DNA from: JACRAR01 sp041674385
GTDB taxonomy: Bacteria; Pseudomonadota; Gammaproteobacteria; Burkholderiales; Rhodocyclaceae
Assembly (NCBI GenBank): GCA_041674385.1
Contig: JBAYVU010000008.1
Location: 28,974-92,973 of the forward strand
DNA: 64,000 bases
Reading direction: 5' to 3'
Shown here: one piece after another, positions 34,307 to 43,747 of the stretch
Layout of the letters: each line of letters begins with the position of its first letter
Position numbering within the stretch: the stretch's first letter is position 1
Notes under the pieces: model-generated
What the model saw: the letters and a program-made list of their open reading frames with translations, nothing else
What the model was told of the DNA's origin: nothing
Database searches by the model: none
Translations under genes and position numbers: made by a program

Positions 34307-35839
34307 TTATCCGTTTGTCGTTTTTATCCGCCAAGTATCGAACTCGATCCCCTGCGCCAACGGCAAATCGCCGCCCCAGTTGATCGTATTGGTCTGGCGG
34401 CGCATGTAGGATTTCCAGGCTTCCGAGCCGGCCTCGCGGCCGCCGCCGGTTTCTTTCTCGCCACCGAAGGCCCCGCCGATCTCCGCACCCGATGTGCCGA
34501 GATTGACGTTGGCAATTCCGCAATCGCTGCCGGCCGCCGAGAGAAATCTTTCGGCGCAACGCAGGTCGCGGGTGAACAATGCGGACGATAAACCTTGCGG
34601 CACGGCATTCTGCAACGCCAGCGCCCGATCGAAGTCCCGATAGCGCATGAGGTACAGGATCGGCGCAAAAGTCTCGCGCTGCACCACTTTCCAGTCATTC
34701 TGCGCTGCGATCAGGGTCGGCTGCACAAAATACCCGGGATACCCGGGACCATCGACAACCTGACCGCCGAACAGCACCCGCCCACCGCAAGCCTCCGCTT
34801 CGGCAACGGCGGCGACAAAGGCAGCGCGCGCCGGCGCATCGATCAACGGCCCCATCAGCGTATCCTTCGCCAGTGGATCGCCGACGCGTACCCGGCCGTA
34901 GGCGGCGCGCAGGCGCTCGACAACTTCCTCATAACGCGACTCATGCACGATCAGGCGGCGCGTCGAGGTGCAGCGCTGGCCGGCGGTTCCCACCGCACCG
35001 AAGAGGATGGCGCGCACCGCCAGATCGAGATCGGCGGTCTCGTCCACGATGACGGCGTTGTTGCCGGAACATTCGAGCAGGCTGCGGCCGTAGCGCCCGG
35101 CAAGCGCCAAAGCCACCCGGCGTCCGACTGCGGACGAACCGGTGAACGAAACCAGCGGCAGGCGCTTGTCCTTGACGAGCCGCTCGCCCACCTCGGCACG
35201 GTCGGAGACGAGCAGGCCGAATACGCCCGCTGCATCGTATTGATGGGCGACTTCCACTGCCAGCCGGTGAATGGCGAGCGCCGTCAGCGGCGCCTTGGGG
35301 CTCGGCTTCCAGACCACGCTATCGCCGCAGACAACGGCGATGAAGGCATTCCAGGCCCAAACGGCGGCGGGGAAATTGAATGCGGTGATGATGCCCACCG
35401 GCCCCAGCGGGTGCCATTGCTCGAACATGCGGTGGTACGGCCGCTCCGAGTGCATGGTGCTGCCGTAGAGCTGGCGGGAGAGACCGACGGCGAAATCGGC
35501 GATGTCTATCATCTCCTGCACCTCGCCGTCCCCTTCGGCCTTGATCTTGCCCGTCTCGATGGAAATCAATGTGCCGAGCGGATCCTTGTGGCGGCGAAGC
35601 GCCTCGCCCAAGGCGCGGATCATGAGGCCGCGTTGCGGCGCCGGAACCTCGCGCCAGCGTTGGAAAGCCGCCTGGGAAAGCGTCAGCGCGGCCTCGTAAT
35701 CGCCCGCACCGGCACGCTGGACAGAGGCAATGGCGGTCGCGCTGGCCGGGTTCTCCGAGACGAAACCATCGTCCACCGCCAAGTTCGCGATGCCGAGCGT
35801 GGTCAGGATATCCTTATCCTTTATGTCGGCGGATTTCAT
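34307..35839 (-). CDS. Aldehyde dehydrogenase, AmaB/ALDH7-like
   Basis: A protein of 510 residues. NAD-binding and catalytic signatures are GIITAFNFPAAVWAWN, GSSAVGRRVA, SLLECSGNNAVIVDE (general base Glu) and GTAGQRCTSTRRLIVHE (catalytic Cys near 300). The closest recognisable class is ALDH7/AmaB, which oxidises alpha-aminoadipate semialdehyde or piperidine-6-carboxylate in lysine breakdown. It follows the arginase-aminotransferase fusion by ten bases. AAGGGA lies upstream of the chosen ATG at 35839. The in-operon substrate may instead be glutamate semialdehyde or another amino acid-derived aldehyde. Confidence 0.88.
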   Translation of the reverse strand: MKSADIKDKDILTTLGIANLAVDDGFVSENPASATAIASVQRAGAGDYEAALTLSQAAFQRWREVPAPQRGLMIRALGEALRRHKDPLGTLISIETGKIKAEGDGEVQEMIDIADFAVGLSRQLYGSTMHSERPYHRMFEQWHPLGPVGIITAFNFPAAVWAWNAFIAVVCGDSVVWKPSPKAPLTALAIHRLAVEVAHQYDAAGVFGLLVSDRAEVGERLVKDKRLPLVSFTGSSAVGRRVALALAGRYGRSLLECSGNNAVIVDETADLDLAVRAILFGAVGTAGQRCTSTRRLIVHESRYEEVVERLRAAYGRVRVGDPLAKDTLMGPLIDAPARAAFVAAVAEAEACGGRVLFGGQVVDGPGYPGYFVQPTLIAAQNDWKVVQRETFAPILYLMRYRDFDRALALQNAVPQGLSSALFTRDLRCAERFLSAAGSDCGIANVNLGTSGAEIGGAFGGEKETGGGREAGSEAWKSYMRRQTNTINWGGDLPLAQGIEFDTWRIKTTNG

Positions 35840-35849
35840 CGCTGTCCCT

Positions 35850-37958
35850 TCAGGCCGCAAGCGGGAGCCCCGCCGCAAGACAGTTCAGGGTGGCGGCGAT
35901 GCGGTCGATGCCATCGTCAAGCTGGTGCCGTTCTATCGTCAGCGGCGGCGCGATGCGTATCACCGTCCGGTGGGTATCCTTGGTGAGTACGCCGGATTCG
36001 AGCAGCCTCAGGCAGACCTCATGCGCGTCGGCGAACCTCGGGTCGAGCTCGATGCCGGCGAACAGCCCGCGCCCCCGCACCGCCCGTATCAACGGATTGT
36101 CCAATTGCCGCAGTCGCATCAGCAAGTGCTCGCCGAGCACCGATGAGCGGTAGGGCAGGTCCAGTTCAACCAGCATGTCGAGGGCTTCCAGCGCCACGGC
36201 GGCAGCCAGGGCGTTGCCGCCGAAGGTGCTGCCGTGGTCGCCGGGCGTGAAAACGTCCATGATCTCCCGGTCGGCGAGGAAGGCCGACACCGGCAGCAGG
36301 CCGCCGCCCAGCGCCTTGCCGAGGATCACCGCATCGGGCCGCACGCCTTCGTGCCAAGCAGCCAGCAGCTTGCCGGTGCGCCCCAGTCCGGTTTGCACCT
36401 CGTCGCAAATCAGCAGAACGTTGTGTCGCCGGCAGATCTCGGCGCAGGCGCGCAAATAGCCGTCGGGGGGAACGATAATACCGCCCTCGCCCTGCACCGG
36501 CTCCACCAGAAAAGCCACCGTCCGTGCGCCGATGGCCGCTTCGAGCGCCGCCGCATCCCCATACGGGACGTGTTTGAATCCCGGCGGGAAGGGGCCGAAG
36601 CCGTCACGATACTGGGCTTCCGTGGACATGCCGACGATGGCGATCGAACGGCCGTGGAAATTACCCTCGCAAGCAATGATTTCCGCCCCCTCCTCGACCA
36701 CGCCCTTGCGCCGGTAGCCCCACTTGCGGGCCGCCTTGAGCGCGGTTTCGACCGCCTCCAGCCCGGTATTGACCGGCAATGCGGCGGCATAGCCGAACAG
36801 TTTGCCGAGGCGCGCCAGCAACAGCGGCAACCGGTCGTTGTAGTAGGCCCGCGAGGTGACGTCCAGACACTGCGCCTGCCTGGCAAGCGCGGCCACCAGG
36901 CGCGGATGGCAGTGGCCGAAGCTGGCCGCCGAATAAGCCGACATCATGTCGAGATAGCGCCGCCCCTCAGTGTCCCAGACATACGCTCCCTCGCCGCGCG
37001 CGAGCACTACGGGCAGCGGCGCGTAGTTGTGGGCGCCGTGAGCTTCCTCCATCTGCTGGAGTTCGGCGCCGCTGGGCGATGTCAACGACGCCAGCAGGTC
37101 GGCGACGAGCCGCAGGGTCTTGTCGCCGCTGTCGCGGTCGGCGTTGTATTCGGCGATTTCGATGGCGACGAGCAGCGGGTCGCGGGCCAGGCCGCGCAAC
37201 TCTTCGGCCAGCACCGCGCCATCCAGGCCGGACTCGCACGGCACATTGACGCCAGGCGCATCGAGCGGATCGAAAGCATCGAGATCGATCGAGATACCGA
37301 ACTTCCCGCCGCCGACGTGTTCGAGCGCCTCGGCCAGCGTCGTTGGCAGGCCGCGCCGACGGATTTCATCCATGGTCACGATCTTGATGCCACACGCCTG
37401 CATCAGCGGCCACTCGGAATTCTCGTAACTGCGCACGCCGAAAACGCAACTGCGGCCCGCATCGATCGCCGCCACATGACATAGCCAGGGGTTCGGCGCG
37501 CCACCCAGCAACGCCGCCAACGGCATGCCGTGCGCATTGCCGCTCGGGCTGTTGCTACTGGTATGCGCATCGAGATGGGCATCGATCCAGAGCAGGCCGA
37601 AACGCCTGCCCACGGCGCGCGCGACACCGTGCCAAGTGCCCACCGCCATCGCATGGTCGCCTCCCACCACGACCGGCAGCGTACCGTTGGCGATGCAAGC
37701 GGCAACGCGCTCGTCGATTTGTTGGCAAAGCAGGCGTAGCGCCGAGTCGCGCGGCAGCGTGAAATCGGGGGATGGCGCGATGATCTCGTCCCAGACGCAA
37801 TCGAGCTGATTCCTGCGAATCCCGGCACCGACATCCGCCGCTTGCAAAGCCGCCGCCGCCCGTGCGCTGCCGGCACTGGCCGGCGCCGGCACACCCAGGC
37901 CGCTGGCCACACCGATCAGGCGCACTGCACGTGGTTTCAATGCGAGTGTTCTGTCCAT
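35850..37958 (-). CDS. Bifunctional arginase / ornithine aminotransferase fusion
   Basis: A protein of 702 residues made of two complete enzymes. Residues 1-300 are an arginase: GGDHAMAVG (His102), IDAHLDAHT (Asp126, His128, Asp130), SIDLDAFDP (Asp225, Asp227), the expected metal ligands. Residues 310-702 are an ornithine aminotransferase: SAASFGHCHPRLV, CDEVQTGLGRTG and the PLP lysine in ILGKALGGG (Lys548). The frame runs through the join without a stop or low-complexity linker. It would turn arginine into ornithine plus urea and then ornithine into glutamate semialdehyde. It lies between putA (65 bases upstream) and the AmaB-like gene. Confidence 0.9.
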   Translation of the reverse strand: MDRTLALKPRAVRLIGVASGLGVPAPASAGSARAAAALQAADVGAGIRRNQLDCVWDEIIAPSPDFTLPRDSALRLLCQQIDERVAACIANGTLPVVVGGDHAMAVGTWHGVARAVGRRFGLLWIDAHLDAHTSSNSPSGNAHGMPLAALLGGAPNPWLCHVAAIDAGRSCVFGVRSYENSEWPLMQACGIKIVTMDEIRRRGLPTTLAEALEHVGGGKFGISIDLDAFDPLDAPGVNVPCESGLDGAVLAEELRGLARDPLLVAIEIAEYNADRDSGDKTLRLVADLLASLTSPSGAELQQMEEAHGAHNYAPLPVVLARGEGAYVWDTEGRRYLDMMSAYSAASFGHCHPRLVAALARQAQCLDVTSRAYYNDRLPLLLARLGKLFGYAAALPVNTGLEAVETALKAARKWGYRRKGVVEEGAEIIACEGNFHGRSIAIVGMSTEAQYRDGFGPFPPGFKHVPYGDAAALEAAIGARTVAFLVEPVQGEGGIIVPPDGYLRACAEICRRHNVLLICDEVQTGLGRTGKLLAAWHEGVRPDAVILGKALGGGLLPVSAFLADREIMDVFTPGDHGSTFGGNALAAAVALEALDMLVELDLPYRSSVLGEHLLMRLRQLDNPLIRAVRGRGLFAGIELDPRFADAHEVCLRLLESGVLTKDTHRTVIRIAPPLTIERHQLDDGIDRIAATLNCLAAGLPLAA

Positions 37959-38023
37959 GGCTGCCTCCCATCATGCTCTTTACATCTTCGACCAGCGGTT
38001 TCGCAAGGCGTTCGTCGCAACGC

Positions 38024-40939
38024 CTAAGGAATAAATCCGTGCCTGATGGTGTTGGCGCTGACCACCCGGCTCCACATGAACTGTTTCAGGTAATCCGGCC
38101 CGCCCGCCTGCACGCCGGTGCCCGACAGATTGAATCCGCCGAACGGCTGGACCCCGACGCGGGCGCCGGTAATCTTGCGGTTCAGATACAGATTGCCGAC
38201 GCTGAAGCTGTTCTGCGCCAGCGCCAGGTGCGGTGGAAAGCGCGAGTAGACGCCGCCGGTCAGCGCGTAGTCGCAATCCTGGGCCAAGGCCAGCGCCGCA
38301 GCGAAGTTCTCGGCGCGCATCGCCGCCAATACCGGGCCGAAGATTTCCTCGCGCGCCAGGCGGTGCTCGGGTTTGATCCCGGCAAACAGCGTGGGCGGCA
38401 CGTACCAGCCTGTTTCAGGCACCTTGCCCTGCCAGACCAGCCGGCCTTCGGCGCGGCCGATCTCGATGTAGGCCAACGCCTTGTCGCGCGCCGCCTCGCT
38501 AATCAGCGGGCCGTGGGCGCAGGTGCCGTCCTCGGGCGCTCCCCAGGACAGTGCCGCAGCGGCGTCGGCAAGCCGGGCGAGCAAACGGTCGTGAACCTCG
38601 TCGACGGCGATCACGCGCGAGCAGGCGGAGCACTTCTGCCCGGCATAGCCGAAAGCCGACGCAAGAATCCCTGCGACAGCCTCGTCGAGGTCGGCGTCCC
38701 TATCGACGATGATGGCGTTCTTGCCGCCCATTTCGCAGATCACCTGTTTGACATGGGTTTGCGCGGCCGTGGCGGTGTGGGCGGCTTGCAGGATACTCAA
38801 GCCGACCTGGTGCGAACCCGTGAAGGCGATTACCTGGACGCACGGATGGGCGACCAGGTGGGCCGCGACATCTGCGTCGGCGGGCAACAGCTGGCACACC
38901 TCGCCGGGAAAACCGGCGGCGAGCAGCAGGCGATGGAATTCCTCGGCAAGCAGCAGTCCCGGCAACGCCGGTTTCATGATCGCGCAATTGCCTGCGGCGA
39001 GCGCCGCCGCCGTCATGCCGGCGAGGATCGCCAGCGGGAAATTCCACGGCGCGACGATCAGGGCGAGACCGCGCGGCTCGTAGCGCATGCGGTTCTGCTC
39101 GCCGGGAAAGCCGACGGTTTCGCGCCAGCCGGCGCAACGCTCCATTTCGTTGGCATAGTAGCGCAGGAAATCCACGGCTTCGGCGACATCGGCATCGGCC
39201 TCGCGCCAGTTCTTGGCGACGCTGAGGACTTCCAGTGCGGCAAACTCGCGGCGCCGCAGCGCCAGTTGGTCGGAGGCACGGCGCAGCAGCTGAACTCGCT
39301 GCGGCACGGGCTGGCTGCGCCATTGCGGAAATGCCGCAACGGCGCGGTCGACCAGTCCGTCCGCATAAGCCGTGTCGGCCAGCGCTGCTTCACCGAGGAT
39401 CTCGGCGGGCTGTGCCGGATTGCGTATCGCATGGACGGACGGGATGCCGACTGCCCCCGGCAACGGCACGCGTTGCGGCAGGGCAGCCCGAATGTCTTGC
39501 AGCGCGGCGGCGAAAGACGCCTGTTCCTCAGGCCGGCTGAAATCGATCAACGGCAGATTGGCGGGCGCCTTGACAGCCGCCGGCGCAGCTTGGCCCCGCG
39601 CGAGGCTCGGCGCGGCCAGCAGGGTGTCGAGGCCGGCACCGGCGATATACGACTGGCGCAGGATCGAAGTCGATGCGGTGTTCTCCAGCAGGCGACGGAT
39701 CAGGTAAGCCATCCCGATCACGGGATCGCCGATCGGCACATAGATGCGCAATGGCGCCCCGGCGGCGGCAAGCGCGTCGCGCAAGGGCTCGGCCATACCG
39801 AGAAGCATCTGCGCTTCCCATCGATCGGGAGGCAAACCCAGCCGGCGTGCCTGTGCCAGGGCGACCGCCTGCGAGCGCAGGTTGTGGCTGGCAATCGCCG
39901 GATGGAGCGTATCGGCATGCGCCAGCAAACTTCCGGCGAGTCGCTCGAAGTGGGCGTCCGTGGCGGCTTTTTCCGTGAGTGTGGGCCGTGGCCAGCCGCG
40001 TTGTGCGGCCCAGGCGGCCTCCTGATCCCAGTAGGCGCCCTTGACCAGGCGCACGCCGATGCGCCGTCCATAACGCTGGGCGGCCGCCAGAAGCCGTTCC
40101 ACATCCCGCTCCGTCTCCGGCAAGTAGGCTTGCAGGGCAATCCCCGGCTGCCAGGCCGGGTCGGGCCATGCTTCCAGCATTTCCAGGAAGAGATCGAGAA
40201 TCAGCGGCTTGAGTTCGTAGTGCTCCATGTCCACGGTCAGCATGGCATGGCAGCGGCAGGCCTCGACAATCAGCGGGGCCACGCGCTGGAACACGCGCTG
40301 CCGGGTGCCGCGGCGGTCGAGCGGATCGAATACGCCGGTCAGGCCCGTGAGCTTGAGGGAAAGATGCGGCGTTTGCCCGCGCTGCGCCAGCCAGCCCAGA
40401 ATGGCGCGGTTGCGATCGAGATAGCGCGCGGCCTCGGCCTCGCTCAACACCGCCTCACCCACGGCGTCGACGGCCAGCAGCGCTGGCACGCACGCCAGTC
40501 TTGTCGCGGCGAGGTCAAGTGCGCCGGGGGTTTCGGCAACGAGAAACTGGTCGGCAAGACGTCTGACAGCGGCTCGCGCCAGCCATGCCAAGCCGGGATT
40601 GGCGGCGAGCCGCAGCAGAAACTTGCGCCAGCCTCCTGCCTGCGTGCTTGTCAGGTAAGCGGCAAGGTGCTCGGCGATATCCCGCTGGCTGGCGAGTTGC
40701 GGCAGCGCATCGACAAACTCGAACAACGCCGTTCGCAGCGACGCGTCCTCCATCGTGCCGCGCAGCAGCCAACCGCTGACGCCTTGGTACAACCGCGGCT
40801 TATGGCTGCCCGCCGCGGCATACAGCCGACGGCCGATGGCCTGCGTCTCGACCTCGAATGCCCTGGAATCAAATGCCGGCACTCGCCCGTTAGTCTCGCC
40901 GATTCCGCCAAATTCTGTCGCAAGCCGTTCGGTCGCCAT
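38024..40939 (-). CDS. putA: Bifunctional proline dehydrogenase / glutamate semialdehyde dehydrogenase
   Basis: A protein of 971 residues, the shorter PutA form without an N-terminal ribbon-helix-helix DNA-binding domain. The first half is the FAD-dependent proline dehydrogenase (LSLKLTGLTGVFDPLDRRG, RVRLVKGAYWDQE-like GVRLVKGAYWDQEAA). The second half is the NAD-dependent dehydrogenase (APWNFPLAILAGM, FTGSHQVGLSILQ, YAGQKCSACSRVIAV with the catalytic Cys). It oxidises proline to glutamate and can accept glutamate semialdehyde from the neighbouring fusion enzyme. AGGAG lies close before the ATG. Confidence 0.95.
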   Translation of the reverse strand: MATERLATEFGGIGETNGRVPAFDSRAFEVETQAIGRRLYAAAGSHKPRLYQGVSGWLLRGTMEDASLRTALFEFVDALPQLASQRDIAEHLAAYLTSTQAGGWRKFLLRLAANPGLAWLARAAVRRLADQFLVAETPGALDLAATRLACVPALLAVDAVGEAVLSEAEAARYLDRNRAILGWLAQRGQTPHLSLKLTGLTGVFDPLDRRGTRQRVFQRVAPLIVEACRCHAMLTVDMEHYELKPLILDLFLEMLEAWPDPAWQPGIALQAYLPETERDVERLLAAAQRYGRRIGVRLVKGAYWDQEAAWAAQRGWPRPTLTEKAATDAHFERLAGSLLAHADTLHPAIASHNLRSQAVALAQARRLGLPPDRWEAQMLLGMAEPLRDALAAAGAPLRIYVPIGDPVIGMAYLIRRLLENTASTSILRQSYIAGAGLDTLLAAPSLARGQAAPAAVKAPANLPLIDFSRPEEQASFAAALQDIRAALPQRVPLPGAVGIPSVHAIRNPAQPAEILGEAALADTAYADGLVDRAVAAFPQWRSQPVPQRVQLLRRASDQLALRRREFAALEVLSVAKNWREADADVAEAVDFLRYYANEMERCAGWRETVGFPGEQNRMRYEPRGLALIVAPWNFPLAILAGMTAAALAAGNCAIMKPALPGLLLAEEFHRLLLAAGFPGEVCQLLPADADVAAHLVAHPCVQVIAFTGSHQVGLSILQAAHTATAAQTHVKQVICEMGGKNAIIVDRDADLDEAVAGILASAFGYAGQKCSACSRVIAVDEVHDRLLARLADAAAALSWGAPEDGTCAHGPLISEAARDKALAYIEIGRAEGRLVWQGKVPETGWYVPPTLFAGIKPEHRLAREEIFGPVLAAMRAENFAAALALAQDCDYALTGGVYSRFPPHLALAQNSFSVGNLYLNRKITGARVGVQPFGGFNLSGTGVQAGGPDYLKQFMWSRVVSANTIRHGFIP

Positions 40940-41044
40940 GAAGAAACTCCTGCGCCGCTGCCCCGCAAAGACTGCCGCCCGATGAATAGCGCGTTCATCT
41001 TACTACCCAACTGCGACCGGTTTTTCGGTTTTCAACCGCAACAA

Positions 41045-41070
41045 GACAAAAACCGGCGCAAAGCCGGTTT
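41045..41070 (-). terminator. Intrinsic terminator after dnaB
   Basis: Read on the minus strand, AAACCGGC, loop TTTGC, GCCGGTTT is followed by TTTGTCTTG, a compact GC stem with a T-rich tail 30 bases after the dnaB stop. It separates the ribosomal/dnaB operon from putA. Confidence 0.8.
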
Positions 41071-41102
41071 AAAAACGCCAACGACACGGATTGCGGATAT
41101 GC

Positions 41103-42509
41103 TCAATAACTGCCCGGTTGGGCCGCGTTGACGAACTTGGTGTACTCGCCGAGGAAAGTCAGCTTGACCATGCCGGTGGGACCGTTCCGGTGCTTGCCGA
41201 TGATGACTTCGGCCACGCCTTTGTCTTGGGTATCGGGCTTGTAGTACTCTTCGCGGTACATCATCAAGATGATGTCCGCGTCCTGTTCGATGGCGCCGGA
41301 TTCGCGCAGATCGCTCATCAGCGGGCGCTTGTCGGTACGCTCCTCGACCTTGCGCGACAACTGCGAAAGGGCCAGGATCGGCACCTGCAATTCCTTGGCG
41401 AGCGCCTTGATGGAACGCGAGATCTCGGAAATTTCCGTGGCGCGGTTCTCGTTGTCCTTGACCGAGGTCATCAGTTGCAGATAGTCGATCACGATCAGCC
41501 CCAGCTTGCCGCCGAACTGCCTGGCAAGACGGCGCGCGCGTGCCCGCAAATCGGTGGCGTTGATGGCGCCGGTCTCGTCGACATGGATCGGCGCATTGTG
41601 CAGCTTGCCCAATGCCACAGTCATTTTGTCCCATTCGTCATCGTTGAGGCGGCCGGTACGAATGCGGTGCGAGTCAAGGCGGCCCACCGAGGATAGGAAA
41701 CGCATCGCCAATTGCGGCCCGGACATTTCCAGGCTGAATATCGCCACCGGCAGGCCGAGATCGACACCGATATGCTCGGCGATGTTCAGCGCGAAAGCGG
41801 TCTTGCCCATGGAGGGACGTCCGGCAATGACGATCATGTCGCCCGGCTGGAATCCCGATGTCATTCTATCGAGATCGATGAAGCCGCTCGGCACGCCGGT
41901 GATTTCGGATGGGTTCTCCTGTTCGTAGAGCTCCTGGATGCGGTCGACAACCTCGCCGAGCAGCGGCTGGATCGCGACGAAGCCCTGGCCGGAACGCGCG
42001 CCGGACTCGGCGATCTCGAACACCTTGGCCTCGGCCTGGTCGAGCAACTGTTTGACATCCTTGCCGGCGGGGTTGAGCGCGCTGGCGGCGATCTCGTCGC
42101 CAACGGCGACCAGTCGGCGCAGCACCGAGCGTTCATGCACAATCTCGGCATAGCGGCGGATGTTGGCCGCCGACGGCGTGTTGTTGGCGATGTCGCTGAG
42201 ATAGGCGAGGCCGCCGGCCTGCTCGACCTCGTTGTGCTTCTCGATGGCCTCGAACACCGTGACCACATCGGCCGGCTTGGCCTGCTCGACCAGATGCTTG
42301 ATGCGGCGGAAGATGCGGCGGTGATCGTCGCGATAGAAATCTACTTCGCTGACGATGTCGGCGATCCGGTCCCAGGCGGAATTGTCGAGCAGCAGACCGC
42401 CGATCAGCGACTGCTCGGCTTCGATCGAATGCGGCGGCAGCTTGAGTGCGGCGACTTGGGGATCTTCGGGGCGATTCGCCGAAACGGGGCGAGCCTGCAT
42501 CTGGGCCAT
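41103..42509 (-). CDS. dnaB: Replicative DNA helicase DnaB
   Basis: A protein of 468 residues. The N-terminal helical domain begins LPPHSIEAEQSLIGGLLLDN. The RecA-like ATPase domain has Walker A AGRPSMGKTAFALNIAEH near residue 230, LGLIVIDYLQLMTS (Walker B) and a final KHRNGPTGMVKLTF region. No intein is present in the Walker A or B sites. It unwinds DNA at the replication fork. It is the last gene of the rpsF-priB-rpsR-rplI-dnaB cluster. Confidence 0.98.
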   Translation of the reverse strand: MAQMQARPVSANRPEDPQVAALKLPPHSIEAEQSLIGGLLLDNSAWDRIADIVSEVDFYRDDHRRIFRRIKHLVEQAKPADVVTVFEAIEKHNEVEQAGGLAYLSDIANNTPSAANIRRYAEIVHERSVLRRLVAVGDEIAASALNPAGKDVKQLLDQAEAKVFEIAESGARSGQGFVAIQPLLGEVVDRIQELYEQENPSEITGVPSGFIDLDRMTSGFQPGDMIVIAGRPSMGKTAFALNIAEHIGVDLGLPVAIFSLEMSGPQLAMRFLSSVGRLDSHRIRTGRLNDDEWDKMTVALGKLHNAPIHVDETGAINATDLRARARRLARQFGGKLGLIVIDYLQLMTSVKDNENRATEISEISRSIKALAKELQVPILALSQLSRKVEERTDKRPLMSDLRESGAIEQDADIILMMYREEYYKPDTQDKGVAEVIIGKHRNGPTGMVKLTFLGEYTKFVNAAQPGSY

Positions 42510-42651
42510 CTCATCGTCTCCAGAATTACTGCCAACAGTCTACCCGGATCGACATCGCGACAGGGGGGATAAGCCTGTGGAAATTGGGTGAAAATGCTGT
42601 GCGCAGTTTGTGCATAACTGTAAACGCAAACGCGTGACGCCGACGTAAACG

Positions 42652-42678
42652 CCGAAGGGCCGCGCAGCGGCCCTTCGG
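42652..42678 (-). terminator. Strong hairpin between rplI and dnaB
   Basis: CCGAAGGGCCGC, loop of three bases, GCGGCCCTTCGG form a perfect 12-base-pair stem 27 bases after the rplI stop. The following minus-strand sequence is CGTTTACG, a poor T-run, so it may act as a partial terminator or an RNA processing/protecting structure before dnaB. Confidence 0.55.
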
Positions 42679-42704
42679 AATAAAAGCCAGGTAGATCGGC
42701 TTAT

Positions 42705-43154
42705 TTATTGCTCGCCGAGCACCGAGACGGTGATGCTCGCCACGACATCGGTGTGCAGCGCCACTTCCAGCTTGCTGTCGCCCACCATTTTCAACAAGCC
42801 ATGGGGCATGCGAATGGTGGACTTCTCGACATCGAAACCTTGCGTCTTGAGCGCTTCGGCGATGTCGGCGTTGCTTACTGAGCCAAACAGGCGGCCATCG
42901 ACGCCGGCCTTGCGGGTGATCTGCACCATCAAGCCTTCCATCTTGGCCGCCTTCTCCTGCGCGGCAGCCAGCTTGTCGGCCTGGAGTTTCTCCAGTTCGG
43001 CACGCTTGGCCTCGAAGCTGGCGAGGTTCTCGGGCGTGACGCGCTTGGCCTTGCCATGGGGAATCAGAAAATTCCGGGCATAGCCTTCCTTCACCTTGAC
43101 CACCTCGCCGAGACCGCCGAGGTTGACGACTTTTTCCATCAGAATCACTTGCAT
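42705..43154 (-). CDS. rplI: Ribosomal protein bL9
   Basis: A protein of 149 residues, standard length. It starts MQVILMEKVVNLGGLGEVVKVKEGYARNF-type with the conserved YARNFLIPHGKA, followed by the long connecting helix (SFEAKRAELEKLQADKL) and the C-terminal domain with GRLFGSVSNADIAEAL. It binds 23S rRNA. It lies 15 bases after rpsR. Confidence 0.98.
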   Translation of the reverse strand: MQVILMEKVVNLGGLGEVVKVKEGYARNFLIPHGKAKRVTPENLASFEAKRAELEKLQADKLAAAQEKAAKMEGLMVQITRKAGVDGRLFGSVSNADIAEALKTQGFDVEKSTIRMPHGLLKMVGDSKLEVALHTDVVASITVSVLGEQ

Positions 43155-43169
43155 GGTCGTTCCTCCGGG

Positions 43170-43448
43170 TTAGACGTGCAGGTCGGTATAGGGCATGAGC
43201 GCCAAGAAGCGCGCGCGCTTGATCGCCACGGACAGCTGGCGCTGATAGCCGGTCTTGGTGCCGGTGATCCGCGCAGGCATGATTTTGGCGTTTTCGGTAA
43301 TGAAGTCCTTGAGGATGTCCACATCCTTGTAATCGACCTCGAGAATCTTCTCCGCAGTGAAGCGGCAGAACTTGCGCCGCTTGAACAGGCTGCGGCCCTT
43401 GTCATCCTTGCGTTTTGCGCCCAACTTGGGCTTCGGTTTAAATGCCAT
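43170..43448 (-). CDS. rpsR: Ribosomal protein bS18
   Basis: A protein of 92 residues with a basic N-terminus and the core FKRRKFCRFTAE, YKDVDILKDFITENAKIMPARITGT and QRQLSVAIKRARFLALMPYT. It pairs with bS6 in the small subunit platform. It overlaps the 3' end of priB by 11 bases. The RimI acetyltransferase that modifies this family in E. coli is encoded at 60969-61448. Confidence 0.98.
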   Translation of the reverse strand: MAFKPKPKLGAKRKDDKGRSLFKRRKFCRFTAEKILEVDYKDVDILKDFITENAKIMPARITGTKTGYQRQLSVAIKRARFLALMPYTDLHV

Positions 43449-43737
43449 GATCCATTCCTTCCAAAAACTCTATCTCATTCACATGCAGGACCGGAGTCCT
43501 GCTCTTTAGGCTTTTCGCCGCGAGAAATCCGCTTAACCTGAGTCCGTCGCCGGGCTTGGCCCCCGCCAGCAGCAAGGCTGTCTGTCCCAGTGCCAGCGCC
43601 GCCAACTCGCACTCCACCGTCCTTGGGCTGCCCGCCTCGATCTGCTGCGAGACATGGGCAATCCGGAAATTCAGCGCCGGGATACCCGCCGGTGTGTAGC
43701 GCAACGCCGCCAATTCCAGTACCCTGCCCGTCAGCAC
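43438..43737 (-). CDS. priB: Primosomal replication protein PriB
   Basis: A protein of 99 residues with a single-strand-binding OB fold: VLELAALRYTPAGIPALNFRIAH, LALGQTALLLAG and a final VLHVNEIEFLE. PriB helps to restart stalled replication forks with PriA. Its position between rpsF and rpsR is the usual one in beta- and gammaproteobacteria. Confidence 0.95.
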   Translation of the reverse strand: MLTGRVLELAALRYTPAGIPALNFRIAHVSQQIEAGSPRTVECELAALALGQTALLLAGAKPGDGLRLSGFLAAKSLKSRTPVLHVNEIEFLEGMDHGI

Positions 43738-43747
43738 GGTACAGTTG

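Noticed and set aside
37862..41131. Plus-strand open frame of 1089 codons
   Set aside because: It lies opposite putA and the arginase-aminotransferase gene, which have full catalytic motifs. The antisense frame has no family features and is explained by GC-rich codon use.
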